Shown: in pieces, positions 9,780-19,929 of the stretch | Numbering within the stretch: the stretch's first letter is position 1 | Layout of the letters: each line of letters opens with the position of its first letter | NCBI GenBank assembly: GCA_013115125.1 | Contig: JABANN010000314.1 | Coordinates: 1-40,151 of the forward strand | Length of the DNA stretch: 40,151 bases | Direction of reading: 5' to 3' | From: Perkinsus olseni | Lineage: Eukaryota > Perkinsozoa > Perkinsida | Translations under genes and position numbers: made by a program | The notes under the pieces: generated by a model | Told to the model about the DNA's origin: nothing | Databases searched by the model: none | Seen by the model: only the letters and a program-made list of their open reading frames with translations

Positions 9780-10080
9780 CTATACATACTTTTGCAAGGA
9801 GGAAGCGGTACCACCGGCAGCAGCAGCTGCAGCAGCAGCAGTGTGAAAGTTTCGAACGACAGGCGAGATCAGGGCGACGACCAGGACGAAGGCAGCAGCT
9901 AAAACGTTAGCATATTTGATAGGTCTGGCGTGACCACTGGGAGTTGTTGATGAAGCAAAGCTGTGCCTTGCGAACCCGGGCTGGAGCAGGTGGTGAGCAG
10001 GATATGGTCGGTCCTGAAAAAATAGTTACTCAATGTCGCCATTCTCTCCGTCCCTTATTCACTGTGCCGATCGGATGCAT
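9780..10080 (-). CDS. Small single-pass membrane protein, 83 aa
   Basis: Exon 1 is 10080-10063 (MHPIGT) and exon 2 is 10013-9780, separated by a 49-nt intron with a T-rich acceptor (ttttttcag) at phase 0. The protein has a Ser/His/Pro-rich N-terminal third and one strong membrane segment (KYANVLAAAFVLVVALISPV) followed by an alanine run, ending SLQKYV. An N-terminal basic/hydroxylated stretch before a single membrane helix would suit a small inner-mitochondrial-membrane subunit, but no family is recognised. It sits in a compact minus-strand series, 66 bp after the phosphatase gene's stop and about 200 bp before SEC13. The plus strand is also open here over a poly-Ala stretch, so orientation is judged by the membrane helix and splice sites. 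Confidence 0.55.
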
Positions 10081-10146
10081 GATGCTAAGTCGAGCTATAC
10101 TAAGGTGACCGCCAGACGATCGACACAAAGCGCTCAACCCCCCGCT

Positions 10147-11554
10147 CTACCTATTAGCCCAGAGTAAACAGGCCGTCCGATAGGGTCGTCTCCCGCTGGT
10201 CCGCTTCCGTCCACCACCGCCCTCCGCTGTCGCTTTGCCCTCGCTCTCCGTAGAAGTCTCCGTGTTAGAAGCCTCCCCGCCAGCAGCATTGGTCGTCGTA
10301 GTAGCGGCGGCAGTCCGGGCAGCCATTTTACGGAGGGCTGCGTACGATGACGCGCCCTGATATTGATCACCGGGGTCCACTGTAGACATAGAAGAAGACA
10401 CTCTCGGGGCGAAGCTCGCCGTGACCTCCAGCGCCGTCGTGGAGGTATTGAAGAGCCACTGGGGATGATCAGCGTTGAGGAGCATCCTCAAAACAAGACA
10501 CCCAAAGTCTTGCTGAAATGACAACAAGAATCCTTACAACCATCCGGCCGTCGGCGTGGTGGTAGTACATGCGTGACGACGAGTAAGGTGTCCACGTCCC
10601 GGGAGGCCGCCATTTTGTAGATCCATTCCACGACTTTCCGAGCTCGTCCCAACATTTGCTGCAGAGTTTCCCGACCTTGCGCTGGATCGTACCATCCGTC
10701 CTGACCGAAAGACACGGGATCTCCTATAGGACAGAGCGAGTAAACATAATAATGCACCCGAGAATAGAACCCCAGACCATAAGGATGACAAGCTAACACT
10801 CTAACGACCAGGCTACACTTACTACCTCCATCGAGCCGGAACACTGCCACTCACTACCGAATTCTTCTTGAATCTCGCCAGCCGTCATCCCCGATAACCC
10901 AACAAACGCCGCACCAGCCAGGCCTTCCATGCTACACCCACGACCTTCCCCGTCCGAGGGGAGCTCAGGGTTCGGATTGGGGGCAAAACAGCCGCCAAAC
11001 TGACACCGATTCCGCTGCCATCAACAACACTATGATGAGCCCCTAACTACCTCGTAAAACTGAGGTTGTACAAATGCCCCCTTGAAATCAATACCATCCA
11101 CTCCTTCAGCCAAGGCGTTCAACAACGGTTGAGCCGTCTAACACAGACACTGAGTCTCACCGGGGACCGGAACACGACCAGTAGGGCTGACCACACCTCT
11201 AGGGCCCTTCTCATCGGACTGGAGGCCAGCATCACTCGGCTCGCCGCCCTCTCGCCTTCATGCAAAGCCCTGCTGACCTCGCCTGGCGCTGCATTGATCG
11301 GCGGAGCGGGTGTTAACACTATGTGACGGATCGTCCTCGCCAAGGCTTCTGCCTGCTGCTTGCCTAACAACCACCGCTTCATCATCTCCACCGGAAGCCG
11401 AGCTGCTACCAACATCGGAGATCCCCGGGTCGATCGAGCGGATTTGGTCGTAGTGTCTCTCGGCGGGCTGAGCCTTCCCTTGGTGGTTGGCCAGGACTTC
11501 TTGCCACAGCTGATTGTTGTAGCTCTGGGCGTGCCGTATGAATACAATACGCAT
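10147..11554 (-). CDS. Histidine phosphatase (phosphoglycerate mutase family), 6 exons, 358 aa
   Basis: Exons (minus): 11554-11410, 11363-11197, 11137-11051, 11014-10858, 10723-10569, 10512-10147; total 1,077 nt, all in phase. The N-terminus MRIVFIRHAQSYNN has the phosphohistidine RH motif (His8). RVMLASSPMRRALET is the second conserved block with the phosphate-binding Arg. VVTHQDFGCLVLRML has the second catalytic His (about residue 237). The insert RNRCQFGGCF and the QEEFGDPVSF region match the long eukaryotic branch of this superfamily. The substrate cannot be told from sequence; sugar phosphates or phosphoproteins are the usual targets. The C-terminal ~70 residues are Ser/Thr/Ala-rich low complexity ending LLWANR. 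Intron 4 contains a sense tRNA-like repeat. No signal peptide. Confidence 0.9.
10724..10857 (-). repeat. Sense tRNA-like repeat filling intron 4 of the histidine phosphatase gene
   Basis: Along the gene, the 134-nt intron contains TAGCCTGGTCGTTAGAGTG (D-arm / A-box), an anticodon-like loop TTGTCAT, and TCTGGGGTTCTATTCTC (B-box with one change) at tRNA spacing. The tail has tatgtttac, as in other copies. Acceptor-stem pairing is lost, so it is not a tRNA gene. Confidence 0.65.
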
Positions 11555-12029
11555 GGCAGTGGTGGTAATTCTGGGGTTTTAGGGTTCTAACGTAGAGGGG
11601 GAGATCACAAACAAAAGGAGAAGTAGTAGCACGTCGAATCAGCACAGGGGAAAGATGATGAGAATGGAAAAATGAAACTGTTAAAGCAAGACTTGAGGAG
11701 GGCGTCCAAGAGGACGACGCGATACCGTCCGCACAACGCCACAATTCATCAAATGACCGAATAGCCGACATTCTCGCGCACGCCCGATATTCTCATCCCG
11801 ACGCATCTTGAGGTCGACCTTGCTCTCGACAGAGTCCGCTCGCTCGAGTTGTCGATCCGGCACGCGATTGGCTCGTGGGGGGCCGTATGTGAGACGGTAG
11901 GCTTATTGACTCTAAGGCCGGCAAAAGCATTTGAGTCGATAAGTGTTGACGTCTTGAACAACCCCCTCTGCAGCACCCTCTCTTCCCTAGGCCACTGCCA
12001 AATCGCTCCCACTCTCCTCAGATTTAACC
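11555..12029. promoter_or_regulatory. Divergent intergenic region, phosphatase / acyl-CoA dehydrogenase genes
   Basis: This 475-bp gap lies between divergent start codons. It is mixed-composition sequence with no supported ORF. Both promoters must lie here; no specific element can be defended. Confidence 0.35.
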
Positions 12030-15017
12030 ATGTCAATGATTCAACAGGCCAAGCGCATGGGTGTCAACACCGAGGTCTTCGGTGATGCCTCCCCCTTCGG
12101 CGACCCTAACTGGTACCAGTCCTACAACTCTCCCTACTACAACGACTCCCACAAACGCCTGAGAGCCTCCATGCGCCAGCTGGTCGAGGAGAAGCTCATG
12201 CCGCATGTCCACGAGTGGGACGAGAACCTCGAGATCCCTCGCGAGGTTCATCGCATGCTCGGCCAGACCGGCATCTACGTCCTGGCTATGGGCCACCCGT
12301 ACCCGACCCAGTACCAGTCCCCTCCCGACATCCTCAAGGGCGTGCAACTCGACACCTTCCACGAGCTAGTTCTATGCGACGAGCTGGCCCGAGCTGGCAG
12401 TGGTGGTCTCGCCTGGGGGCTGGTAGGTGGGTTGACCATTGGTCTGCCTCCTGTTCTGAGGTTCGGCCCGAGGGCTATGAGGGACCGTGTCGTGCCGGAG
12501 TGTCTGTCTGGAGAGAAGATCATCTGCCTGGCTATCACTGAGCCGACCGCTGGTTCTGATGTCGCCAGTATCCGATGCAGCGCGAAGAAGTCATCTTGCG
12601 GGAAGTATTACATCGTCAACGGCGAGAAGAAGTGGATCACCAATGGTATCTGGGCTGACTACTTTACTGTAGCTGTTCGTACTGGAGGCCCCGGTATGGA
12701 TGGTATCAGTCTACTACTCATCGAGAAGACCATGCCTGGAGTGACTACTAGGAGGATGAAGTGCTCCGGCGTCTGGTCTTCGGGTACCACCTTCATCTCC
12801 TTTGACGATGTAAAGGTGCCAGTCGAGAACCTCATTGGCAAGGAGAACAAGGGCTTCAAATGCATCATGCACAACTTCAACCATGAGCGCTTGGCCCTCT
12901 GTACCCTTACCAATAGGTTCGCCCGAGTGTGCTACGAGGAGGCCCTCAAACATGCCAACAAACGCAAGACTTTCGGCAAGACTCTGGTCCAGCACCCGGT
13001 GATCCGGTTCAAGCTCGGCGAGATGGCCCGCCAGATTGAAGCGACTCACTCGTGGATGGAGCAGGTCGCGTATCAAGTTGGAACTATGCATCCTCTGGAA
13101 GCCAACATGAAGCTCGGTGGTGTTACCGCCCTATTGAAGGTTCAATGCACTAAGGTATTCGAGTACTGTGCTCGAGAGTCGGCTCAGATCTTCGGTGGAT
13201 TGTCGTACTCTAGAGGAGGTGTTGGTGAGAAGGTCGAGAGGCTCAATCGTGAGGTCAGGGCGATGGCGGTACCTGGTGGGAGCGAGGAGATCATGCTGGA
13301 TCTCGGCGTCAAGCAGATGTCAAAGCTGGCGGAGATGGCCAAGACACTCGTCGAACAGGTAGGAGGAATCTTTCGACTCGAACTTAGGCTCGCCGTGAGT
13401 CCGAGAGTAACCGCCCTTGGAGTTAAAAGATCCGTATAGATTTGGATCGGTATGTAGCTTATTGAGTAGCGTGCTCGTTGAGGCGTCCCGCATTTCCCTG
13501 TGCTCGGCTGCCGCTAGCAAGCGGTCAGGCCGAGACCCGTCAAATAAGGTGCTTCTTGACACTCTCTGTTCCCTCAGGCGGAGCAAGAGAATGCTAGCAA
13601 CAAGAAGCAGATGGCCATGGCCCGCGCCATGGGCGTCAACACTGACGTTTTCGGTGATGCAAATGCCTTTGGAGATCCTTACTGGTATCAAGCAAGTAAC
13701 AGCCCCTTCTACAACGAGAGCCACCGGAAGCTGCGGGAGTACGTCCGAGGCCTCTTCGAAAAGGAGATCATGCCGCATGTTTTCGAGTGGGATGAAAATC
13801 TGGAAATTCCTCGCGAAGTGAGCCGTTTCGTGTCCACGGTCGGGTCTTGGTGCATCCGGCCCTCTCAGGTACATCGCAAGATGGGTTCCCTCGGTCTGAC
13901 GTCATTGGCGATGGGCCACCCCTATCCTGTCGAGTACGGTAACATTCCCGACTTCCTCAAGGGTGTGAAGATAGATGTCTTCCATGAGCTCATTGTGTCT
14001 GACGAACTGTGTCGCTGCGGAAGCGGCGGGGTAGCCTGGGGGCTGGTAGGTGGGTTGACAATTGGTCTGCCTCCTGTTCTGAGGTTCGGCCCGAGGGCTA
14101 TGAGGGACCGTGTCGTGCCGGAGTGTCTGTCTGGAGAGAAGATTATCTGCTTGGCTATCACTGAGCCGACCGCGGGTTCTGATGTCGCCAATATCCGATG
14201 CAGCGCGAAGAAGTCATCTTGCGGGAAGTATTACATCGTCAACGGCGAGAAGAAGTGGATCACCAATGGTATCTGGGCTGACTACTTTACTGTAGCTGTT
14301 CGTACTGGAGGCCCCGGTATGGATGGTATCAGTCTACTACTCATCGAGAAGACCATGCCTGGAGTGACTACTAGGAGGATGAAGTGCTCCGGCGTCTGGT
14401 CTTCGGGTACCACCTTCATCTCCTTTGACGATGTAAAGGTGCCAGTCGAGAACCTCATTGGCAAGGAGAACAAGGGCTTCAAATGCATCATGCACAACTT
14501 CAACCATGAGCGCTTCGCTCTATGCGCTCAGACGAATAGGTTCGCCCGAGTGTGCTACGAGGAGGCCCTCAAACACGCCCATCGCCGCAAGACCTTTGGT
14601 AAGCCTCTCATTCAGCATCAAGTGATTCGATGGAAGCTCGCCGAGATGTCGAGACTAGTCGAGGCGACTCATGCTTGGCTAGAGAACGTTGCCTATCAGC
14701 TCTCCACTATGCATCCTCTGGAAGCCAACATGAAGCTCGGTGGTGTTACTGCCCTATTGAAGGTTCAATGCACTAAGGTATTCGAGTACTGTGCTCGAGA
14801 GTCGGCCCAGATCTTTGGTGGATTGTCGTACTCTAGAGGAGGTGTTGGTGAGAAGGTCGAGAGGCTCAATCGTGAGGTCAGGGCGATGGCCGTACCTGGT
14901 GGAAGCGAGGAGATCATGCTGGATCTTGGCGTCAGACAGATGAGGAAGTTGGCGGAGATGGCCAAGACGCTCGTGTCTGAAGCCCACCAAGGGAATGAGG
15001 CCTCCAGTCGTCTTTGA
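12030..15017 (+). CDS. Tandem two-domain acyl-CoA dehydrogenase (FAD), 905 aa
   Basis: Exons: 12030-13358, 13578-13817, 13869-15017. Intron 1 (219 nt) joins GTC GAA CAG to GCG GAG CAA in phase. Without splicing, half 1 would end after 26 non-family residues at 13439. Each half is a full acyl-CoA dehydrogenase of about 440 aa. Visible motifs: LAITEPTAGSDV (FAD/substrate signature 1), WITNGIWADYFTVAVRTGG, QIFGGLSYSRGGVGEKVERL and the C-terminal PGGSEEIMLDLGV. In both halves the Glu of the EGT motif is Gly, while Glu in FNHER is kept. That matches the isovaleryl-CoA/long-chain type placement of the catalytic base rather than the medium-chain type. The expected role is alpha,beta-oxidation of an acyl-CoA with electrons passed on via FAD. 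The last residues are SRL, a possible peroxisomal targeting signal. No N-terminal mitochondrial presequence is obvious. The alternative reading is two separate tandem genes. Confidence 0.85.
12411..12892 (+). repeat. Near-identical tract 1 shared by the two dehydrogenase halves (first copy)
   Basis: Pairs with 14034-14515 at a constant offset of 1,623 bp. By eye only about five mismatches occur over 482 bp, while sequence on both sides is clearly diverged, silent sites included. Confidence 0.85.
14034..14515 (+). repeat. Near-identical tract 1 (second copy)
   Basis: Partner of 12411-12892; see that entry. Confidence 0.85.
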
Positions 15018-15226
15018 GAAGACTGCTTACGGAAGGTCCCAAGATTTGTTTTCAATTTTTTATATCGCTGAACAGTTGCTTTCTTTTTATGATTTGTTAT
15101 CGCCTCAACGGCGTCGAAACCCTGAGTGCAAGTCCACGGCGTGGCGAATTTTTGATGGTCGAGTCGTCTTGTCGTGTTCGTGAATTCGATCTAGTTTTCG
15201 TATGTTCAGATGTCTGGTCATACAGT

Positions 15227-18200
15227 ATGCATCTCACGCCTTACCGTCATTACTACTCCGACGCGTCACCCCAGCGAGACGGCGGCGTCGCCACGAGCAA
15301 TTCGGCGATAGACGCTTTGTTGGACAAGGCAATACGGAAGCCGTCGGGCGATGGGGAAGGCTACGAGCAAGAGGAGCTGCAGAGGGCCAAGGCTGAGGTG
15401 GGACAGGCGACGCTAAGGAGTTTAAGCAGCAGCTCAGGGCCTCTTGGTTCGACTGCTCGGTGAAGGGAACAATCAGAACATGAAAAAATATTGCAGGAAT
15501 GTGGTAGTAACGAGGACCGGCGATTCCCGCGTGGGGAGCATGCGCTTCTCAGCTGAGAGTTCGTTTCCCGAAGTTGGACGAACCGCCCACGTTCGCCGAC
15601 GGTAGAGCCATCCGGGTTATAAGCCAGGCGTGTGGGGAGTCTTCCACCTCTTCGGCTGCGTGCAATACGCCGAAGACCGTCCTTCGTACGCCGGGCCGAC
15701 CGCCCATCAGGAGCGTAGCTTCAGAGACACGGAAATCCAGGATGAAACTGTTGAAGTAGAAATACCATTTCTGTCGTATTCGAGGTGTGAGCCTTCAGGA
15801 CTTCTCTTCGAGAGTGGTCCGAAGGCGCTGCATCGGCCTCTAAGCGTCGCGATGGCACGCAGCGGCTTGCTGATGCCATGGCTGCCATGCGACTGATATC
15901 CAAGTTGAAGGCTACTGCTTTGCGGCGTCTGCGAAAACATTGTTACAGGAAAGCGCAAATTGAACGGCTACAGCTCCGCTTCGCTCGGAAGGGAGATCTC
16001 GGACCCTCGGCAATCTTGCTCTGGCAGTATCCGGGATGCGTCATTGCCGCCTTTGCCAAGTGGAAGCGTTGGACGCACTGGTCCATTAGAGATTTCCCGC
16101 GGGGAGGGAATATCCTTTATTCGGCGGTGCGGAGGTTGACGATGCGTGGTGCACTGACTAGGCTTCGACTGGTCGCTCGTGTGGCGCATCGAGCTGAGCA
16201 GAGGAGGAGGCGATTTCTGGAGAGCTGCTTCGTGGCGGTGCGGCGGTACTGGAATCTCGCCATCGCTTCGGCCAAGGTTGCACGACACAATCGCGTGAGG
16301 CGGAGGTTCAAGCTCTGGTTGACCCTGGCGCATCTCACGCGGGAGGCTCGACAGGCTCACGCAATCTCCCCGGAGATGGCATCGCTCAAACGAAGAGTGG
16401 CCGTGCAGAAGATGTCACTGGCGATAAGTCCCTTGCTTCGCGCCCGGCTATCATTCGCTTTGGGTCGATGGCGCCAGAAGGTCTGCCGGTCGAAAAGCAT
16501 ACAAGGTTGGGAGAGAGAGCGCATGGGATACGAGGACCTCAGCAGCAGAGGTCAAGGCCGGCTCGAGGCCTTGAGCGCATCACTGGAGTACGAGAAGGGC
16601 CGTTGTGGCCACATAGAAGCATACCTTAAGCACGTCATCGACGAGACCCACAGGAAGCTTCAGCAAGCGCAGGTCGAGCATGACCAATTGGCCGCCCAGC
16701 ACCAGCAGTCTGTCGAGGCCCTGTCCAATAGATGCGCAGAAGGCGAGTTGGCGATGCAGAGAGCGCGGAGTCGAGGGAGGCAAGCTGCGGTGTATGTACT
16801 CCGTAGGGGCCTCTCGTGGCCCCTTGGAGACGACATACTGCTTCGGAAAGTGATCGACAGTTGGCGTTGCACAAGCAGGGCCGGCCGCGCGGCGGTGTGT
16901 CGGCTGAGACGGTTCGCTGGAGAGCAGTGGCAACGGTACAGGTGGTCGTTGGTGAGGGGCTTGAAGGCAGTCATGAGGCTCATCCAAGAGAGGAGGAGAG
17001 CCCGCATGGAGGGAGTTGTGAGAGGGACTAGTATGCTGTGGCAGAGAGTTCTCCGTCCGAGGCAAGCCCACGCTCTGTACTGCCTTTGGGCTTCCGGACC
17101 CTCTCACGCCTCTCTTGTCATACGACATACTGAGCGAGCAGAGGGAGCTATTCTGAGCTTCATTCGACGCAAGCAGCAGAGGACGGCCCTGGCGGACTGG
17201 CGGGCCAAGGCGGTTCGCGTCACCAGAAGGCAGTTCGCCTCGGCTGCTCTGTGCCGGGCCCTCACTCGACTTGTCCGTTGCCATATGCTCTCCTCTATCG
17301 CGGAGTTGAAAGCGAGGCTTGACGAGAATTGCCGGCGTCATCAGGAGCTCTGCCGAGTTCTCGATGCTCTTATGTCTACTATGAATCGTATCTTTCTACG
17401 ACGTGCGTTGTCCTTCTGGAGGGCCCGAGCTCACCACCTTGCCCGCGGCGCCGCCTCTCTGAGGACCGCTAGGAGGCAGTGGGCGACTCGCTCGCTGGTG
17501 GCGGTGACTGGCAGGAGCCAACCACGGCAGATCTACTTCAACAGCTTCGTCGAGGCGTGTAGGCTATCTCGTAGAGATCGTGGAGACCGTGCAGCTCGAG
17601 CGCTCGAAACCTGGCAGCAGGCCGCGTACGGTACAGTCCTCCGTGCGTGGTCAGCCTTGTGCCGCCGACTACGAGCAGTGCATCACCTCCGAAGGGTTCT
17701 AACTCGCTCGAAGGTCGAGCGCCTCCAGTGGGGTCTGACGGCCTTTGCTAAGTTGAGGTGGACGTCCGAGCTGAGAAGTCGGAATCTGGTCTGCCTTGCC
17801 GGCCGCCTGCAGCTCCTCATTGATCGGCACCTGCGATCGTATTTGACGCTGTGGCGGTCTAAAATCTCCAGTCAGAAATACGACGACCTCGCCCGGAGAT
17901 CGCTAGCTGCTGCTAGAGTGACCCGAATGAAGCGAAGTGCTCTCGTGAAATTACGAGGGTCTGCGCGCTTCTCCCGAGCCCTATCCCGGCTGGCCTTGGC
18001 CGTACGAAGAGCCCTACTACGGACGGGTGTCTACTGGCTCCGAAAGCAGCTGCTGAAATGCCGAATCGCGAGGTTCCTGACCAGTACTGTCCAGCAGGTG
18101 GCGTTGAAGCACAGGCTGCAGCGCACTGCTGTTGACGTTGTCACTCAACTGAGTGAGGAATCTCGTTGCCAGCGTCTCAAGGCCTGCTTCCTGGCCTGGC

Positions 18201-19713
18201 GGCGCCGCATTGAGCTTCTGCGGTCGAAGCTGACTCTAGCGTTCAAACACGTATCTTGTAATCACCATTGCTCTACACGGAATGCTTGGAGAAGATGGAT
18301 CGAGGACGTCGGCACCCAGCTGAGGAGCCAGTCAGTGTGGGCGGCTGTGAGGCAGAAGCGAGAGTACTCCCTCTCGATGGGCTTGGTAGTGCTGGCTAAA
18401 GTGCTGCAACGGGTCAAGTAAGCTCTGCCCTCCTCTTTCTGCTGTCACATGCCTGGCCGCTCAGAGCGAAGCTGCTCGCCCTCGGCTTCGCATCACTGGC
18501 CGTCCACACTGCTCGACTCAACGGTGTTGATGGTGCGAAGTCTTTCTGGACGGGACAGCTGGAGCGATCGCAGGAGGTAGTAGTGTGCTCGGGGTTGCCT
18601 GAAGCCGCGAAAGGATCTTCTTTAGAACACACGCACGGCCGAAGAGAGAGCTCGGGAATATGCCTTGAAGCTGAAGCGGGCGCACGAGGACGTTCGGGAG
18701 GCTGAGGCGAACTCAGAAGCGCAGCTTAGATCCATCAAGGATTGGCAGCAGCGTGTAGAGCAGCAAGAAGCGAGGCATTCAGAAGAGGTTGTGGGACTGA
18801 GGCAATCCCTGGCGGCGCTACAGCACACGCTGAAAAATGAGAGAGATACCAACGTCCAGCTCCGTCTTGAGGCAGGGCAATCCGAGGCAAAAATAGAAGT
18901 GGGAAAATATCTTTTTCGAGCGGCAGTCAGGGAGGTAGTACCGTCAGGCACTCTCGCGAGACGTCGATCGGGAGAGTCGAGACAGGCTGGTCCTTGCCGG
19001 GGAGGTGGGGAGGCTGCGGTCCAGCGAGGTGGATGTGTTGTCGGCTAAGCGCGAGATAGAGTCTATCGAGGCTGCCAAGAAGGAGACAGAAGACCGCGCC
19101 CGGCAGTATGAACAGGAGATCGGAAAGTGGAAGCTGATGGTATCCTTTTTGCCGTTCGAAAATGTACTCTTCTTGCAGATTGCGGCAGAGTGTGTCGGAG
19201 TGGAAGCAGCGAGCTGAGGCCCAAGAAAAGAAGGAGGGCGACCATCTCAGGAAGCTGCAGGAGCGCCACAGCTTCTACAAGCAAAAATGCAACCTCCAGG
19301 AGCACCAAGTTCGTCCGTTTTTCCACTCAACGCTATCCATCTCTCCGTGTCAGATCGCGGGCCTTCGAAGTCAGCTCGAGAGTGTCGAGACGGACCTCCG
19401 CGAGAGTCATCGGGCACTGCTGGAGTGGCAGCAGAATTCAGTCGACATGCTCAACATCAACAGCGGAGGGCTCAACACCGCGTCCTCCCTTCCCAACTTC
19501 TCCAACAGCCCTGCTGGTGGCCTCTCGACGACCAGTGCTCTCGCAGGCCTCGCTGAGGCAATCGAGCGAGTAATAGAGCTGCCCAGCTTTATGTGCCTCG
19601 TATCACGCTCTTGTCAGATTTCTCACGGCAATGGCAGCGACATCCGGGAGTCTCCAAAAGTAGCGAAGCGTGCAGCGAAGAGCCGGCCCAACAGATTACC
19701 TCCTAGGCGGTGA
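15227..19713 (+). CDS. SFI1-like centrin-binding / coiled-coil protein, 8 exons, 1,346 aa
   Basis: Exons: 15227-15459, 15624-15755, 15799-18417, 18465-18576, 18626-18898, 18948-19139, 19189-19308, 19354-19713. The total is 4,041 nt and all phases close. The large third exon encodes at least ten SFI1-type repeats, with Trp/Leu-anchored helices about 30-40 residues apart: AAFAKWKRW, RFKLWLTLA, ALGRWRQKV, VIDSWRCT, ALADWRAKA, ALSFWRARA, ALETWQQA, YLTLWRSK, CFLAWRRRI, AWRRWIED. In SFI1 such repeats form one long helix that lines up centrin molecules at spindle poles, basal bodies or centrosomes. The protein is very Arg-rich here. Exons 5-8 form a predicted coiled coil with heptads (REAEANSEAQLRSIKDW, LEWQQNSVDMLNINSG) and a Ser/Asn-rich tail ending RLPPRR. 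Intron 2 (43 nt) begins gtagaaat, like the tRNA-derived introns. The start Met is the first suitable ATG after the dehydrogenase gene. Confidence 0.85.
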
Positions 19714-19929
19714 TTATTACTGTACAAAGCATGTACCAGTTTCCATGTTTATCTTCAAATATTTGTGTTTTGTTAAAAAAGCTATTAATTGAAATACCAT
19801 CTGTTAAATATTATACAGCGAGTGTGTTTGTGTTTGTCAATATCCTTTATTGTTTATTGACCCAACGCGGAAGCATGTACATCAGAAGATGAAAAATCAT
19901 CAGATATGAATAGTTGATGATATTTCAGC
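19714..19929. other. Convergent 3' region, SFI1-like gene / FKBP
   Basis: This AT-rich 216-bp gap holds both 3' ends. No terminator or polyadenylation motif can be assigned with confidence. Confidence 0.4.

Noticed and set aside
9625-9846. Plus-strand frame with poly-Ala tail, considered as Sec61-beta-like
   Set aside because: It has no membrane helix. The opposite strand over the same DNA has a good single membrane segment and a clean intron, so the minus-strand reading was preferred.
13359-13439. Genuine C-terminus of a separate first dehydrogenase (26 extra residues)
   Set aside because: Those residues have no family similarity and begin exactly at a GT donor whose acceptor restores the frame into the second unit.
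15014-15226. Earlier start for the SFI1-like protein at 15014
   Set aside because: It would overlap the dehydrogenase stop, and the extra residues look like untranslated sequence; the ATG at 15227 is the first sensible start.
16580-17341. 253-codon open frame on the minus strand
   Set aside because: It lies antisense within the SFI1-like exon; composition is a shadow of the Arg/Leu-rich sense frame and it has no domains or splice sites.
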